Origin: an uncultured Pelagibacteraceae bacterium | GTDB taxonomy: Bacteria; Pseudomonadota; Alphaproteobacteria; Pelagibacterales; AG-422-B15 | DNA length: 45,447 bases | Assembly (NCBI GenBank): GCA_902524795.1 | Contig: CABZEU010000011.1 | Location: forward strand, 1 to 45,447 | Direction of reading: 5' to 3' | In this document: positions 17,365 through 27,775 of the stretch, in pieces | Numbering within the stretch: position 1 is the first letter of the stretch | Layout of the letters: each line of letters begins with the position of its first letter | The notes under the pieces: model-generated | Databases searched by the model: none | What the model saw: the letters and a program-made list of their open reading frames with translations, nothing else | What the model was told of the DNA's origin: nothing | Program-made: the position numbers and the translations under genes

Positions 17365-17907
17365 TCAAAAAATATTTCTATAGTATTGATATCCACTATA
17401 TACCGATGCGATCATGGCAATCCATAAAAGTGCTATACCAAAATTGTTAATTAATAATAAGCTGCTGTAAACATCAGCTAAGAGTATCAAAAATAAGCTG
17501 CCCATTTGAGCCGCAGTTTTATATTTACCTAAATTTGATACAGGTATTTCTTTTTTATTAACATCACTTGATGCATATTCTCTCAAGCCAGAAATAAGTA
17601 TTTCTCTAGCTATAATTAGATATGCAGGTATCAGATGTATTCCTAACAATATCCCATCTGAAATAAAAGTAACTAAGATAAGAACTACGAAGAGTTTATC
17701 AGCGATGGGATCAAGCATTTTTCCAAAATTTGAAGTGTTTTTTGTCTTTCTAGCAATTAAACCATCAAGATAATCGGTAATCGATATCACAATAAATAAA
17801 ACTATTGATAAGAAATTTATTAAATTTGAGTCAGAGAAAATTAATATTATAAGGACTGGAAGCAGTAATATTCTTGAAATTGTTAATATGTTTGGCAATT
17901 TGGACAT
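17365..17907 (-). CDS. pgsA: CDP-diacylglycerol-glycerol-3-phosphate 3-phosphatidyltransferase
   Basis: PgsA joins CDP-diacylglycerol and glycerol-3-phosphate to make phosphatidylglycerophosphate, precursor of phosphatidylglycerol. I chose the ATG at 17907, which overlaps the uvrC stop as TGATG, over the track's TTG at 17910. The 180-aa protein has about five membrane segments and opens LPNILTISRILLLP. The CDP-alcohol phosphotransferase motif is complete: DYLDGLIARKTKNTSNFGKML then DPIADK, matching DG..AR........G...D...D. It is the last gene of the uvrB-to-pgsA minus-strand operon. Confidence 0.95.
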   Translation of the reverse strand: MSKLPNILTISRILLLPVLIILIFSDSNLINFLSIVLFIVISITDYLDGLIARKTKNTSNFGKMLDPIADKLFVVLILVTFISDGILLGIHLIPAYLIIAREILISGLREYASSDVNKKEIPVSNLGKYKTAAQMGSLFLILLADVYSSLLLINNFGIALLWIAMIASVYSGYQYYRNIF

Positions 17908-19739
17908 CAATCATTAAAGTAAGCATATATTTTTTCTGATAGCAACCTGCTTATTCCCTTAACCTTCATAATATCTTGAGATGATGCAGTTTTAATATTT
18001 TTAACTGACCCAAAATGATTCAGTAGTAGCTTTTTTCTAACTCTTCCCAAACCTTCAATGGGTTCCAATTCTGATGTATGCATTTCTTTTTTTCTTTTGT
18101 CTCTATGAGCACCAATAGCATATCTATGTGATTCATCTCTGAGCCTTTGCATAAAGAAAAATGAAGGTGTATCTTTTTTTATATAATTTTTCTTATCATT
18201 GAAAATAATCTGATCTAGGCTCTCCTTTCTTCCTTCGCCCTTAAAAATTGACGCTAATTTAATTTCACTTAAATTTTTCTCTTCTAATATTTTTTTAGCC
18301 AAATCATAGTGGCCTTTGCCACCATCTATTATGAGAAGCTCAGGTAAATTTTGATATTTTTTTTGATTTTTTATTGCTTCAGAAGAAAACCTTCTCTCGA
18401 GAACATGCCGCATCATACCATAATCATCTCCAGGTTTAACCTTGTTTGAATCAATATTAAATTTTCTATAAGACTTTTTATCAAAACCTTCTTTTGAAAA
18501 TACAATCATGGCACCAACAGCATTTTTGCCAAATAAGTGACTGTTATCAAAAGCTTCTATTCGATTAATATCAAGGGCAATTCCTAGATCTTTCTTTAAG
18601 GCTTTTAAATTTTCTTTATCAGAGAACGACTGAGTAATATGATTTTTTAATGATAATTCGGAATTCCTTATCGCATAATTAATAATTTCTAATTTTTTAC
18701 CCTTTTTTGGGATTGAAAAATTTGTTTGATAAGAATAAATCGATTTAAGAGAATTTTTAATGAGCTTAGAATTATTAATGGGGGTATTTATGAGTACATT
18801 TTTTGGAGGTGAATACTTTGTATAAAAATCAACTATAAACCTCTCTAATATTTCATAAGTTTCGACTTCTTCTCCATGTTTTGGAAAGTATGATCTATTT
18901 CCCCAATTCTGACCTGATCTGTATATGAATACCTGCACGCAAGATTTGTTTCCTTTTCTTGAAATAGATATCACGTCAGTATTTTTAATGTCATGCAAGT
19001 TTATATTTTGTTGACTTTGTATTTGAGTTAAAGCTTCAATTTTATCTCTATAGCTTGCAGCTTTTTCATAATTCAAAATTTCACTTTCTCTTTCCATCTT
19101 TTTTGAGAGTTCTGCCTGTAGAGTGCTGTGATGGCCTGAAAGAAAATTCTCAGCATTTTTTACTGTTGAATTGTAGTCTTTCTTATTAATTGTATCATTC
19201 ACACATGGACCGCTGCAGCGTTCAATTTGATAAAGAAGACAAGGTTTTGACCTGTTTTCAAATATTGTATCGTCACATGAACGCAGTAAGAAAACTTTCT
19301 GTAATATTTTTAATGTATAATTAAGAGAGTTGATTGTTGCAAAAGGACCGAAATACTTTCCTTTAAATTTTTGCTTACCTCTATGTTTTGTAATTTGAGG
19401 ATATTCTTGTTCATGGTTAATAAAGATATAAGGAAAAGATTTGTCATCACGAAGAAGTATATTAAATGGTGGTTTTAGTTTCTTGATTAAATTTGCCTCT
19501 AAAAGTAATGCTTCCTTTTCAGTTTGTGTAATCACAACGTCAATAGTTGATATTTTACTAACCATTCTTTTTATGCGGTTTGATAAATTGTTACCATTCA
19601 GGTAACTTTTAAGACGATTTTGTATATTCTTGGCTTTTCCTACGTAGAGTATTTCATCTTTTTCATTCAGCATTTTATAGATACCTGCAGACGTAGGAGA
19701 TTGATCTATAATTTCTTTTAGATTTTCTATACTATTCAT
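17907..19739 (-). CDS. uvrC: Excinuclease ABC subunit C
   Basis: UvrC makes both incisions in nucleotide excision repair after UvrB marks the lesion. The 610-aa protein shows the N-terminal GIY-YIG nuclease (SAGIYKMLNEKDEILYVGKAK) and the conserved CLLYQIERCSGPC cysteine cluster. A UVR domain for UvrB contact is at about 200-235 (MERESEILNYEKAASYRDKIE). The RNase H-like second nuclease includes RIEAFDNSHLFG, GDDYGMMRHVLERRF and LLIIDGGKGHYDLA. A C-terminal helix-hairpin-helix includes IEGLGRVRKKLLLNHFGS. It lies 2 bases after folB, with uvrB four genes upstream in the same transcription unit. Confidence 0.97.
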   Translation of the reverse strand: MNSIENLKEIIDQSPTSAGIYKMLNEKDEILYVGKAKNIQNRLKSYLNGNNLSNRIKRMVSKISTIDVVITQTEKEALLLEANLIKKLKPPFNILLRDDKSFPYIFINHEQEYPQITKHRGKQKFKGKYFGPFATINSLNYTLKILQKVFLLRSCDDTIFENRSKPCLLYQIERCSGPCVNDTINKKDYNSTVKNAENFLSGHHSTLQAELSKKMERESEILNYEKAASYRDKIEALTQIQSQQNINLHDIKNTDVISISRKGNKSCVQVFIYRSGQNWGNRSYFPKHGEEVETYEILERFIVDFYTKYSPPKNVLINTPINNSKLIKNSLKSIYSYQTNFSIPKKGKKLEIINYAIRNSELSLKNHITQSFSDKENLKALKKDLGIALDINRIEAFDNSHLFGKNAVGAMIVFSKEGFDKKSYRKFNIDSNKVKPGDDYGMMRHVLERRFSSEAIKNQKKYQNLPELLIIDGGKGHYDLAKKILEEKNLSEIKLASIFKGEGRKESLDQIIFNDKKNYIKKDTPSFFFMQRLRDESHRYAIGAHRDKRKKEMHTSELEPIEGLGRVRKKLLLNHFGSVKNIKTASSQDIMKVKGISRLLSEKIYAYFND

Positions 19740-19741
19740 TT

Positions 19742-20080
19742 TTAAGCGCGTGAGCGCTCAATTTCAATACCAGCACTCGCAGCCTCTTTTATTGCGTCCA
19801 ATTTTTCTAGCCTAATTTTCATTGTCTCAATTCTTTTATTTTTGAAACATTCCTGAATTATCTTTTCAGCCAATTTTTCAAGAAGAACTGTATGGCCAGC
19901 ACCTATAATTTTTTTTATTTTTTTTGATATTTGATTATAGCAAACAACACTTTGCAATCTGCTGTCGTTTATTGTCTTAGGATTTTTAACTTTAGCGATA
20001 ACATTTATTCGAAGTGGCTGCCGTTTTAACTTTTCATGTTTGTAGACACCAATGTTTGCATCAATCATAAAATCATTCAA
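19742..20080 (-). CDS. folB: Dihydroneopterin aldolase (ORF after a frameshift near its 5' end)
   Basis: FolB converts dihydroneopterin to 6-hydroxymethyl-dihydropterin in folate synthesis. The visible 112-aa ORF contains IGVYKHEKLKRQPLRINV, CYNQISKKIKKII, HTVLLEKLAEKIIQECF and the C-terminal EKLDAIKEAASAGIEIERSR, all family blocks. It begins with a weak TTG and lacks the normal first strand. The missing N-terminus is encoded just upstream in another frame, from an ATG (20168) overlapping the SDR stop as ATGA, through GYDLIF. Dropping one T from the six-T run at 20079-20084 joins the two as GYDLIFLNDFMIDANIGVY. I therefore think the true gene is 19742-20168 with one extra base. Confidence 0.88.
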   Translation of the reverse strand: MNDFMIDANIGVYKHEKLKRQPLRINVIAKVKNPKTINDSRLQSVVCYNQISKKIKKIIGAGHTVLLEKLAEKIIQECFKNKRIETMKIRLEKLDAIKEAASAGIEIERSRA

Positions 20081-20168
20081 AAAATATCAAATCATATCCT
20101 GACAATGGATCTACTAAATCAGTATTTGATTTTAAATCGCTAATTTTTAGCACATTTTTATGGTTCAT
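20079..20168 (-). other. folB: Frameshifted 5' segment of folB
   Basis: An ATG at 20168 overlaps the SDR stop codon as ATGA, the same junction style as its neighbours. It opens a 31-codon frame ending DPLSGYDLIFFE then stop. The ending GYDLIF is what I expect at the start of an alphaproteobacterial FolB before its NDFMIDANIGV segment, which lies in the next frame. The break falls in a homopolymer (six A on the plus strand, 20079-20084). Sequencing error, a real mutation or slippage during expression are all possible. Confidence 0.72.
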
Positions 20169-20890
20169 GATAAATGCTCTCCCCCGTCAACGGCTATAAA
20201 TTGGCCTGTAATTGACTTTGATTCAAGCAGAAATTTAACTGATTTTGCTATTTCTTCTGGAGGTGAACCAATCTTTAAAATTGTATTTTTCAATGACTTA
20301 TCAAAGTGTTTCTTTGATTGATGAATATTTTTTAAAGTTGGTCCGGGACCAATTGAATTAACTCTTATATTTGGAGCAAAAGATTTAGCTAATATTGGTG
20401 TTGCTGCATGTAGTGCAGCCTTTGCAATTGAGTAAGAAAGAAATGAAGTGTCAGCGTTGACTACATTTTGATCTAAAATATTTATGATATGTCCATTGGA
20501 CTTTTTTGGTAAGTGCTTTTTAAATTCTTTGGATAGTATTAAAGGCGCATATAAATTTATATTCATATGATCGTACCACAAGCCATCACTGAGTGTTTCA
20601 ATATTATCATTTAAAAATAGTGAAGCATTGTTAACAAGAAAATCGACAGATCCAAAAATTCTTTTTGATTTTAAGATTATTTTTGAAACTTGACCTGGTT
20701 TATTTAAATCGCACTTAATTATTTCACATTGATTTCCAGATTTTATGAGACTATTTTTTAAATCTTTTGCCTCTTTAATCGAGTTATTATAATGAATTAT
20801 AAAATTGAGGTTATTATTCTTCAAACTTAATGCAATGGCCTTGCCAATTCTTTGTGCACCTCCTGTAATTAAAATGGTTTGTTTTTTCAT
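20165..20890 (-). CDS. Short-chain dehydrogenase/reductase, pteridine-reductase-like (FolM-type)
   Basis: This is an NAD(P)H-dependent SDR of 241 aa. The cofactor loop is TGGAQRIGKAIA, followed by LVNNAS at about residue 88, the catalytic Ser region NVVNADTSFLSYSIAKAALHAAT containing the YSIAK (Y-x-x-x-K) dyad, and the C-terminal ITGQFIAVDGGEHL. The GGAQRIG motif rather than TGxxxGIG resembles the pteridine reductase / dihydromonapterin reductase (FolM) branch. Its direct coupling to folB supports a role in pterin or folate metabolism. The start overlaps the antiporter stop as ATGA. The exact substrate is inferred. Confidence 0.85.
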   Translation of the reverse strand: MKKQTILITGGAQRIGKAIALSLKNNNLNFIIHYNNSIKEAKDLKNSLIKSGNQCEIIKCDLNKPGQVSKIILKSKRIFGSVDFLVNNASLFLNDNIETLSDGLWYDHMNINLYAPLILSKEFKKHLPKKSNGHIINILDQNVVNADTSFLSYSIAKAALHAATPILAKSFAPNIRVNSIGPGPTLKNIHQSKKHFDKSLKNTILKIGSPPEEIAKSVKFLLESKSITGQFIAVDGGEHLS

Positions 20891-21819
20891 GATAGTGAAT
20901 ATCCTATATATATTGCATACGAAGTAAGAAAACCCAAAGCAAATATTTTATTCAGTTTAAGTTTTAACATTGACATAACTGTTATTATTAATGTTACTAA
21001 TACTAAGGCATTAATATGGACAATCTCAATATTTTCTAATGGAAAATCCAGGTTTCTTGATTTAATAACTATTGCCCCTGGTAAGAAAACAAAAAGAATA
21101 TTCATTATATTGCTTCCAATAATATTACCAATGCCAATAGAGCCTTTTTTTCTTATATAAGAAATTACTACAGTTGCTAGTTCAGGAAGTGAAGTGCCAA
21201 TGGCTAAAATAGATATTCCTATTATTGTTTCCTCTAATCCAAAAGTTGTAAATATATTAAGTGAACTGTCTAAAAATATTTTTCCACCGATAAAGATGCC
21301 AATAAATGAAAATAAAAGAATTAAGTAAGTTCTATTGCCAAATTCTCTGAATTCTTCTTCCTCATTATCAGACTCGTAATTTTTAAGTAAATAAAAAAAA
21401 AGTATTACAAAGACTACTAATCCAATAATAATTGTTAAGCTTAGAGAGCTTGCAATATAGAACATTGTTGCAAAATAGGATGTCAGTATTAACAAAAAAA
21501 TATTATCTTTAAGTCCAATACTGCTTAAATCCATTTTAAAAAAAAGTGAGGCTGTGCCTAAAATAAGCAGAATATTTGCAATGTTTGAGCCAATAATGTT
21601 ACCAATTATCGCATCTGTCGCAGGGATTTCTCTAAAAGCTGCGAATAAGGTAATAACCAGTTCGGGAGCAGATGTACCGAATGCAACAATTGTTAGTCCT
21701 ATAAGAATAGGTGACAGTTGAAATTTTTTTGCAATTAAATCGGAGGAATTTATCATCACATCAGCGCTATATAGCAATAATACAAGTCCAATCAATAGTA
21801 TTAAAATATCGACAAACAT
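20887..21819 (-). CDS. CaCA-family calcium/sodium antiporter (YrbG-like)
   Basis: This inner-membrane cation/Ca2+ exchanger has 310 aa and about ten hydrophobic segments. The two inverted alpha repeats that form the ion path are clear: GLTIVAFGTSAPELVITLFAAF with IIGNIIGSNIANILLILG near the N-terminus, and GISILAIGTSLPELATVVISYI with GIGNIIGSNIMNILFVF in the second half. The acidic residue within each GTS.PEL motif is retained. It sits between uvrB and the SDR with no spacer, so it is co-transcribed. A link to DNA repair or folate is not evident. Confidence 0.93.
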   Translation of the reverse strand: MFVDILILLIGLVLLLYSADVMINSSDLIAKKFQLSPILIGLTIVAFGTSAPELVITLFAAFREIPATDAIIGNIIGSNIANILLILGTASLFFKMDLSSIGLKDNIFLLILTSYFATMFYIASSLSLTIIIGLVVFVILFFYLLKNYESDNEEEEFREFGNRTYLILLFSFIGIFIGGKIFLDSSLNIFTTFGLEETIIGISILAIGTSLPELATVVISYIRKKGSIGIGNIIGSNIMNILFVFLPGAIVIKSRNLDFPLENIEIVHINALVLVTLIITVMSMLKLKLNKIFALGFLTSYAIYIGYSLS

Positions 21820-23874
21820 TTATGTGAAATACTTCCTTTTACTTCTTCTATTCTTCTTATATTGTCTAAGATTATTAGGTGGCAATTCTAATTGATTATT
21901 TTCAAGCCTTTTTATTTCATCTCTTAACTTAGCAGCTTCCTCAAAATTCAAGTCATCAGCTAGATCAATCATGTTCTTTTTAAGCCCTTTGATATGCTTT
22001 TGCAAATTATCTCCTACAAGATTCTTATTCTCACCGTCTAATTCAACGTTAACCCTATCGTTTTCATATATGCTCTCTAAAATATCACTAATATCTCTTT
22101 TAATAGTTTCAGGAGTGATATTATTTTCTATATTAAATTGTTTTTGAATCTCTCTTCTTCTATCAGTCTCTTTTATTGCTTTTTTAATACTCTCCGTCTC
22201 TTTATCAGCATAAAGAATCACCCGGCCATCGACATTTCGAGCTGCTCTTCCAATGGTTTGAACAAGTGATCTTTCAGATCTTAAGAATCCCTCTTTATCA
22301 GCATCAAGAATAGCCACTAACGCGCACTCAGGTATATCGAGTCCTTCTCTAAGCAAATTAATTCCAACCAGAACATCGAACATACCTTTTCTTAAATCTC
22401 TAATTATTTCAATTCTTTCTAAAGTATCGATGTCTGAGTGCATATACTTAACTTTAATTCCATTCTCGTGCATATACTCTGATAAATCTTCAGCCATCCG
22501 TTTGGTCAAAGTTGTAACCAAAACTCTATATTTCATATCAATGATTTTTTTACATTCGGAAATAAGATCTTCAACTTGTGTTTTAGCAGGCCGAATCTCA
22601 ATATCTGGGTCTATTAGTCCAGTTGGCCTAATGATTTGTTCAGTAAATACTCCTTGAGTTTTCTGCATTTCCCAAGGCCCTGGTGTAGCAGAAATAAAAA
22701 GACTTTGAGGTCTCATTGCTTCCCATTCTTCAAATTTTAATGGCCTATTATCAAGGCAAGATGGAAGTCTAAATCCATACTCGGAAAGTGTTGTTTTTCT
22801 GCTTCTGTCACCTTTATACATGCCTTCAAGCTGAGGTACTGTTACATGACTTTCGTCTACAAATAATAATGAATTTTCAGGTAAGTACTCAAATAATGTT
22901 GGTGGCGCTTCACCCGGTTTACGACCAGACAAATATCTCGAGTAATTTTCAATACCTGGACAACTTCCTGTTGCTTCAATCATTTCTAGATCAAAACGTG
23001 TTCTTTCCTCTATTCGTTGAGCTTCAATTAATTTATTTTCTTTTTTAAATTCTGGAACTCTGAGTTCTAAATCTTTTCGGATTTGTTTAATTGCAGTTTG
23101 CAATGTAGGTCTTGGAGTAACATAATGACTATTTGCATATATTTTTATCGTTTCTAGTTCATCTGTTTTTTTCCCTGTTAAGGGATCAAATTCACTTATT
23201 GTTTCGAGCTCATCACCAAAAAGTGATAGTTTCCATGCTCTGTCTTCATAATGAGAGGGGAATATTTCTATAAGGTCTCCTCTAACTCTGAAAGTGCCTC
23301 TGTGAAAATCTGTATCATTGCGAGTGTATTGAAGAGTAATAAGTTTTTGTATAATTTCATTACGTCCAATTTTTTGATTTTTTTCAAGCTTTATAATCAT
23401 GGACCGGTATGTTTCAACTGAGCCTATTCCATAAATACATGATACACTCGCAACAATAATAACATCCTTTCTTTCAAGCAATGACTGCGTTGCCGAGTGT
23501 CGCATTCGGTCAATTTGCTCATTAATTGACGCTTCTTTCTCAATATAAGTATTTGATCTCGGAACGTAAGCCTCTGGAATATAATAATCGTAATACGAGA
23601 CAAAATATTCAACTGCGTTATCTGGAAAAAAAGACTTCATCTCACCATAAAGCTGAGCAGCTAAAGTTTTATTGGGAGCAAGAATCAATGTTGGTCTTTG
23701 AACTCTTTCAATGATTTTGGCCATAGTGAATGTTTTTCCTGATCCTGTCACACCAAGTAAAACTTGCTCCATTTCATTGCCGTTAATGCTTTTCACAATT
23801 TCTTCGATGGCCTGAGGCTGGTCTCCTGCAGGGCTATATTCGGATGTGACTTTTAGTAGCTCAGTATTAGGCAT
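21820..23874 (-). CDS. uvrB: Excinuclease ABC subunit B
   Basis: UvrB is the damage-verifying helicase-like ATPase of nucleotide excision repair. The 684-aa protein has Walker [14 protein letters not shown] and the damage-inserting beta-hairpin [20 protein letters not shown]. The Walker B/DEAD-like box is [11 protein letters not shown], and [10 protein letters not shown] and TIGRAARN are helicase motifs V-VI. A C-terminal UVR domain, [20 protein letters not shown], binds UvrC. The final GRRxK-like basic tail is [10 protein letters not shown]. It is the first gene of the operon that also holds uvrC. The start codon faces the aminotransferase across about 90 bases. Confidence 0.98.
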   Translation of the reverse strand: MPNTELLKVTSEYSPAGDQPQAIEEIVKSINGNEMEQVLLGVTGSGKTFTMAKIIERVQRPTLILAPNKTLAAQLYGEMKSFFPDNAVEYFVSYYDYYIPEAYVPRSNTYIEKEASINEQIDRMRHSATQSLLERKDVIIVASVSCIYGIGSVETYRSMIIKLEKNQKIGRNEIIQKLITLQYTRNDTDFHRGTFRVRGDLIEIFPSHYEDRAWKLSLFGDELETISEFDPLTGKKTDELETIKIYANSHYVTPRPTLQTAIKQIRKDLELRVPEFKKENKLIEAQRIEERTRFDLEMIEATGSCPGIENYSRYLSGRKPGEAPPTLFEYLPENSLLFVDESHVTVPQLEGMYKGDRSRKTTLSEYGFRLPSCLDNRPLKFEEWEAMRPQSLFISATPGPWEMQKTQGVFTEQIIRPTGLIDPDIEIRPAKTQVEDLISECKKIIDMKYRVLVTTLTKRMAEDLSEYMHENGIKVKYMHSDIDTLERIEIIRDLRKGMFDVLVGINLLREGLDIPECALVAILDADKEGFLRSERSLVQTIGRAARNVDGRVILYADKETESIKKAIKETDRRREIQKQFNIENNITPETIKRDISDILESIYENDRVNVELDGENKNLVGDNLQKHIKGLKKNMIDLADDLNFEEAAKLRDEIKRLENNQLELPPNNLRQYKKNRRSKRKYFT

Positions 23875-23925
23875 TAATTATGTATTTTTTCAATTTTAGT
23901 TGAGTATACTTAATTTCTAATATAA

Positions 23926-25167
<1,242 letters not shown>

Positions 25168-25168
25168 T

Positions 25169-26101
25169 TTAAGATTTCTCTGCTAGAAACTTTTCCGCCT
25201 CAAGTGCAGCCATGCATCCCATCCCAGCTGCGGTCACAGCTTGACGGTAAGTTTTATCTTTTACATCACCAGCAGCGTAAACACCATTAACATTTGTTAG
25301 AGTTGAGTCAGGTTTTGTAATAATGTAGCCTTCATTATCCATCTCAACTTGATTTCTGAAGATTTGTGTAGCAGGATCGTGTCCTATTGCTATAAATACT
25401 CCGTCTAATTCAATATCTTGTACCTCATTAGTTTTTACATTTTTAACTTTAATACCTTTTACATTAAGAGGATCTTCATCACCTAGAATATCCTGCAGTT
25501 GATGGTCCCAAATACATTTAATTTTTTCATTATTAAAAAGTCTATCTTGAAGTATTTTTTCAGCTCTCAATTCATCTCTTCGGTGTATTAAATATACTGT
25601 CGATGCAAAATTAGTTAAATACAAGGCTTCTTCTACAGCTGAATTACCACCGCCAATAACAGCAACCTTTTTTTCTTTAAAGAAAAAGCCATCACATGTA
25701 GCGCAAGCAGAAACTCCATATCCTTGAAATTTTTTTTCAGACTCTAGACCTAACCACCTTGCTTGAGCACCTGTTGAAATGATTACTGAGTCGGCAGTAT
25801 AAGTCTTACCAGACTCACTTATGGCTTTAAAGGGGGTTGATTTAAAATCAACACTTTCAATAATATCACTAATAATTTTTGTTCCAACATTCTTTGCTTG
25901 GGCTTCCATTTGTTCCATAAGCCAAGGGCCTTGTATTACATCTCCGTAACCAGGATAATTCTCTACATCAGTTGTTATTGTTAATTGACCTCCTGGCTGA
26001 ATTCCCTGCACAAGGGTGGGTTCAAGCATAGCGCGCGCAGCATAGATAGCGGCTGTATATCCTGCAGGCCCTGAACCAATTATGAGAACTTTTGAATGCA
26101 T
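25169..26101 (-). CDS. trxB: Thioredoxin-disulfide reductase
   Basis: TrxB reduces thioredoxin with NADPH through FAD and a redox disulfide. The 310-aa length is standard for the low-molecular-weight bacterial type. The FAD-binding fold is IIGSGPAGYTAAIYAARA, the redox-active center SACATCDGFFFKEKK (CATC), the NADPH fold VIGGGNSAVEEALYLTN, and the C-terminal FAD motif VYAAGDVKDKTYRQAVTAAGMGC. It converges with aspC and is divergent from the ELM1-family gene across 76 bases. Confidence 0.97.
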   Translation of the reverse strand: MHSKVLIIGSGPAGYTAAIYAARAMLEPTLVQGIQPGGQLTITTDVENYPGYGDVIQGPWLMEQMEAQAKNVGTKIISDIIESVDFKSTPFKAISESGKTYTADSVIISTGAQARWLGLESEKKFQGYGVSACATCDGFFFKEKKVAVIGGGNSAVEEALYLTNFASTVYLIHRRDELRAEKILQDRLFNNEKIKCIWDHQLQDILGDEDPLNVKGIKVKNVKTNEVQDIELDGVFIAIGHDPATQIFRNQVEMDNEGYIITKPDSTLTNVNGVYAAGDVKDKTYRQAVTAAGMGCMAALEAEKFLAEKS

Positions 26102-26177
26102 TTGGCTTTTAGTATAATCTATATATTATCAAACTAATTAAAAGAATATTTATATCCAGGTTCTAAATAATATCTAA
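26102..26177. promoter_or_regulatory. Divergent spacer between trxB and the ELM1-family gene
   Basis: Seventy-six AT-rich bases serve two opposite gene starts. TATAAT-like strings occur on both strands (for example TATAAT near 26113 on the plus strand), but AT content makes such matches weak evidence. No operator-like palindrome stands out. Confidence 0.25.
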
Positions 26178-27146
26178 ATGAACAATTTCAAGACTAATAA
26201 GTTAGCATGGTGTTTAACTGATGGCTCAGCCGGTATGATTAGTCAAGTCAGAGGTCTTGCAGAAGCACTTAATGTAAATTATGAACTGAAAGTGGTTAAA
26301 CTTAATTTTCCATGGAATAAGTTACCAGTTAATTTTTTACCATTGTCAAATATGATGTTTAAGAATTTAAGCGACTTCAATCTAAATTCAAAAGTCCCAG
26401 ATATATTGATTTCCTGTGGCAAAAGAAGCATCTATGCTTCACTGTTCATTAAAAAAAAATCTATAAAACGCGTATTCTCTATTCATATTCAAAATCCAAG
26501 AGTAAACACAAACAATTTTGACATTGTTGTTGCACCATCTCACGACAAAGTGGCTGGACACAATGTCATCACTACTGATCTTGCTATTAATCACATAACA
26601 CCAAAACTACTTGATAAGCATGCAGAAAAAATGAAGGACATCTTTGGGTCAATTCAAAAACCAATTTGCACGGTTTTTATTGGTGGTAAAAGCAGAAATT
26701 ACAAATTCGATCAATCAAATGTTATCGAATTAGCAAAGTCTCTAGACAAAGTGATGAATAATAATAATGTTCAAATGTTTATTGTTTTTTCAAGCAGAAC
26801 GGACAAATTTATAAAAGATTATTTAAAAAAGAAATACTCAAAAAAAAATATTGTTTGGGAAGGAAAAGAGAATCCTTACTTAGCTCTTATGCATTACTCG
26901 AAATACCTAATCTGTACTTCAGACTCAGTTTCAATCATATCTGAATCTGTATCGGCAAAAAAACCAGTTTTTATATACAAGTTACCAAGCTCAAAAAGAT
27001 ATAATCGAATTGAAAGCTTCTTATCAACTTTGGTCAAAAAAAACTATGTGAAAATATTAACAGATAAATTAGAAGATTATTCAAATTCTTATACGAATGA
27101 AACTATGGAAGTAGCCAGAACAATTAATGAGAGCTATATTAAATAA
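26178..27146 (+). CDS. ELM1/GtrOC1 family protein (mitochondrial-fission-type, DUF1022)
   Basis: Members are widespread in alphaproteobacteria, and the plant homologue ELM1 recruits a dynamin-related protein to mitochondria. The bacterial role is not settled, and the fold is glycosyltransferase-like. The 322-aa product shows AWCLTDGSAGMISQVRGLAEAL at the N-terminus, PDILISCGKRSIYASLF, IHIQNPRVNTNNFDIVVAPSHD in the middle, TVFIGGKSRNYKF, and CTSDSVSIISESVSAKKPVFIYKLP at the C-terminus, which resembles a nucleotide-sugar binding end. It is followed by the 2OG oxygenase gene after 2 bases, so the two are likely co-expressed. Confidence 0.88.
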   Translation: MNNFKTNKLAWCLTDGSAGMISQVRGLAEALNVNYELKVVKLNFPWNKLPVNFLPLSNMMFKNLSDFNLNSKVPDILISCGKRSIYASLFIKKKSIKRVFSIHIQNPRVNTNNFDIVVAPSHDKVAGHNVITTDLAINHITPKLLDKHAEKMKDIFGSIQKPICTVFIGGKSRNYKFDQSNVIELAKSLDKVMNNNNVQMFIVFSSRTDKFIKDYLKKKYSKKNIVWEGKENPYLALMHYSKYLICTSDSVSIISESVSAKKPVFIYKLPSSKRYNRIESFLSTLVKKNYVKILTDKLEDYSNSYTNETMEVARTINESYIK

Positions 27147-27148
27147 CA

Positions 27149-27775
27149 ATGTCATTAGTTAATGCACTTAGAAATAATTTAAACCATTTCAAAGAACCGT
27201 TTAGTCACTGGACATTGGAAAATCCTTTATCAGAAACTTCCATAGATGAGGTCTATAGCATAGAATTTCCAGAAGGTGATGTGATATTTGACGGTACTAG
27301 AGCAGGCGACAAAACTGGAAAAAATCTATTAAGTAAATTAAGGATTTTTATTACAAAAGAAAATTCTTCTGATTATCCTGAATTGTATAAGCTTGTAAAA
27401 GAAATGCAATCAAAGGAGTGTACTGATTTAATTTCAAAAATGATAAATAGAAATCTTGCAAATTCCTTTGTAAGGGTTGAAGTTATTGCTGATAAAAATG
27501 GTTTTTGGCTCGAACCTCACTGCGACATAAAAGAAAAATTAATGTCGTCAATATTATTTGTTAATAGATATGGAGAAAACGAAAATCTTGGAACGGATTT
27601 TTATACTCCTGATCTAAAAGTTGCAAAGACATTACCTTATAGAAATAATTTTGGTTATATTTTTACTTCAGAAAAAGACTCATGGCATGGATTAGAAAAA
27701 AAACATATCAAAAATGAAAGACGATGCTTACAATTAAATTATGTAACATTTGAAACAGAGTGGCCTGTATATTGA
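27149..27775 (+). CDS. 2-oxoglutarate/Fe(II)-dependent oxygenase-like protein
   Basis: This 208-aa protein has the double-stranded beta-helix layout of 2OG-Fe(II) oxygenases. An HxD iron pair lies in LEPHCDIKEKLMSSILFVN (about residues 126-144), followed by a distal His in SWHGLEKK and an Arg suited to binding 2-oxoglutarate in ERRCLQLNYV. The spacing resembles small prolyl-hydroxylase-like proteins found next to ELM1-family genes. It overlaps the Lrp gene as TGATG, giving a three-gene unit. The substrate is unknown; modification of a sugar or small molecule linked to the upstream glycosyltransferase-like protein would be a guess. Confidence 0.75.
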   Translation: MSLVNALRNNLNHFKEPFSHWTLENPLSETSIDEVYSIEFPEGDVIFDGTRAGDKTGKNLLSKLRIFITKENSSDYPELYKLVKEMQSKECTDLISKMINRNLANSFVRVEVIADKNGFWLEPHCDIKEKLMSSILFVNRYGENENLGTDFYTPDLKVAKTLPYRNNFGYIFTSEKDSWHGLEKKHIKNERRCLQLNYVTFETEWPVY

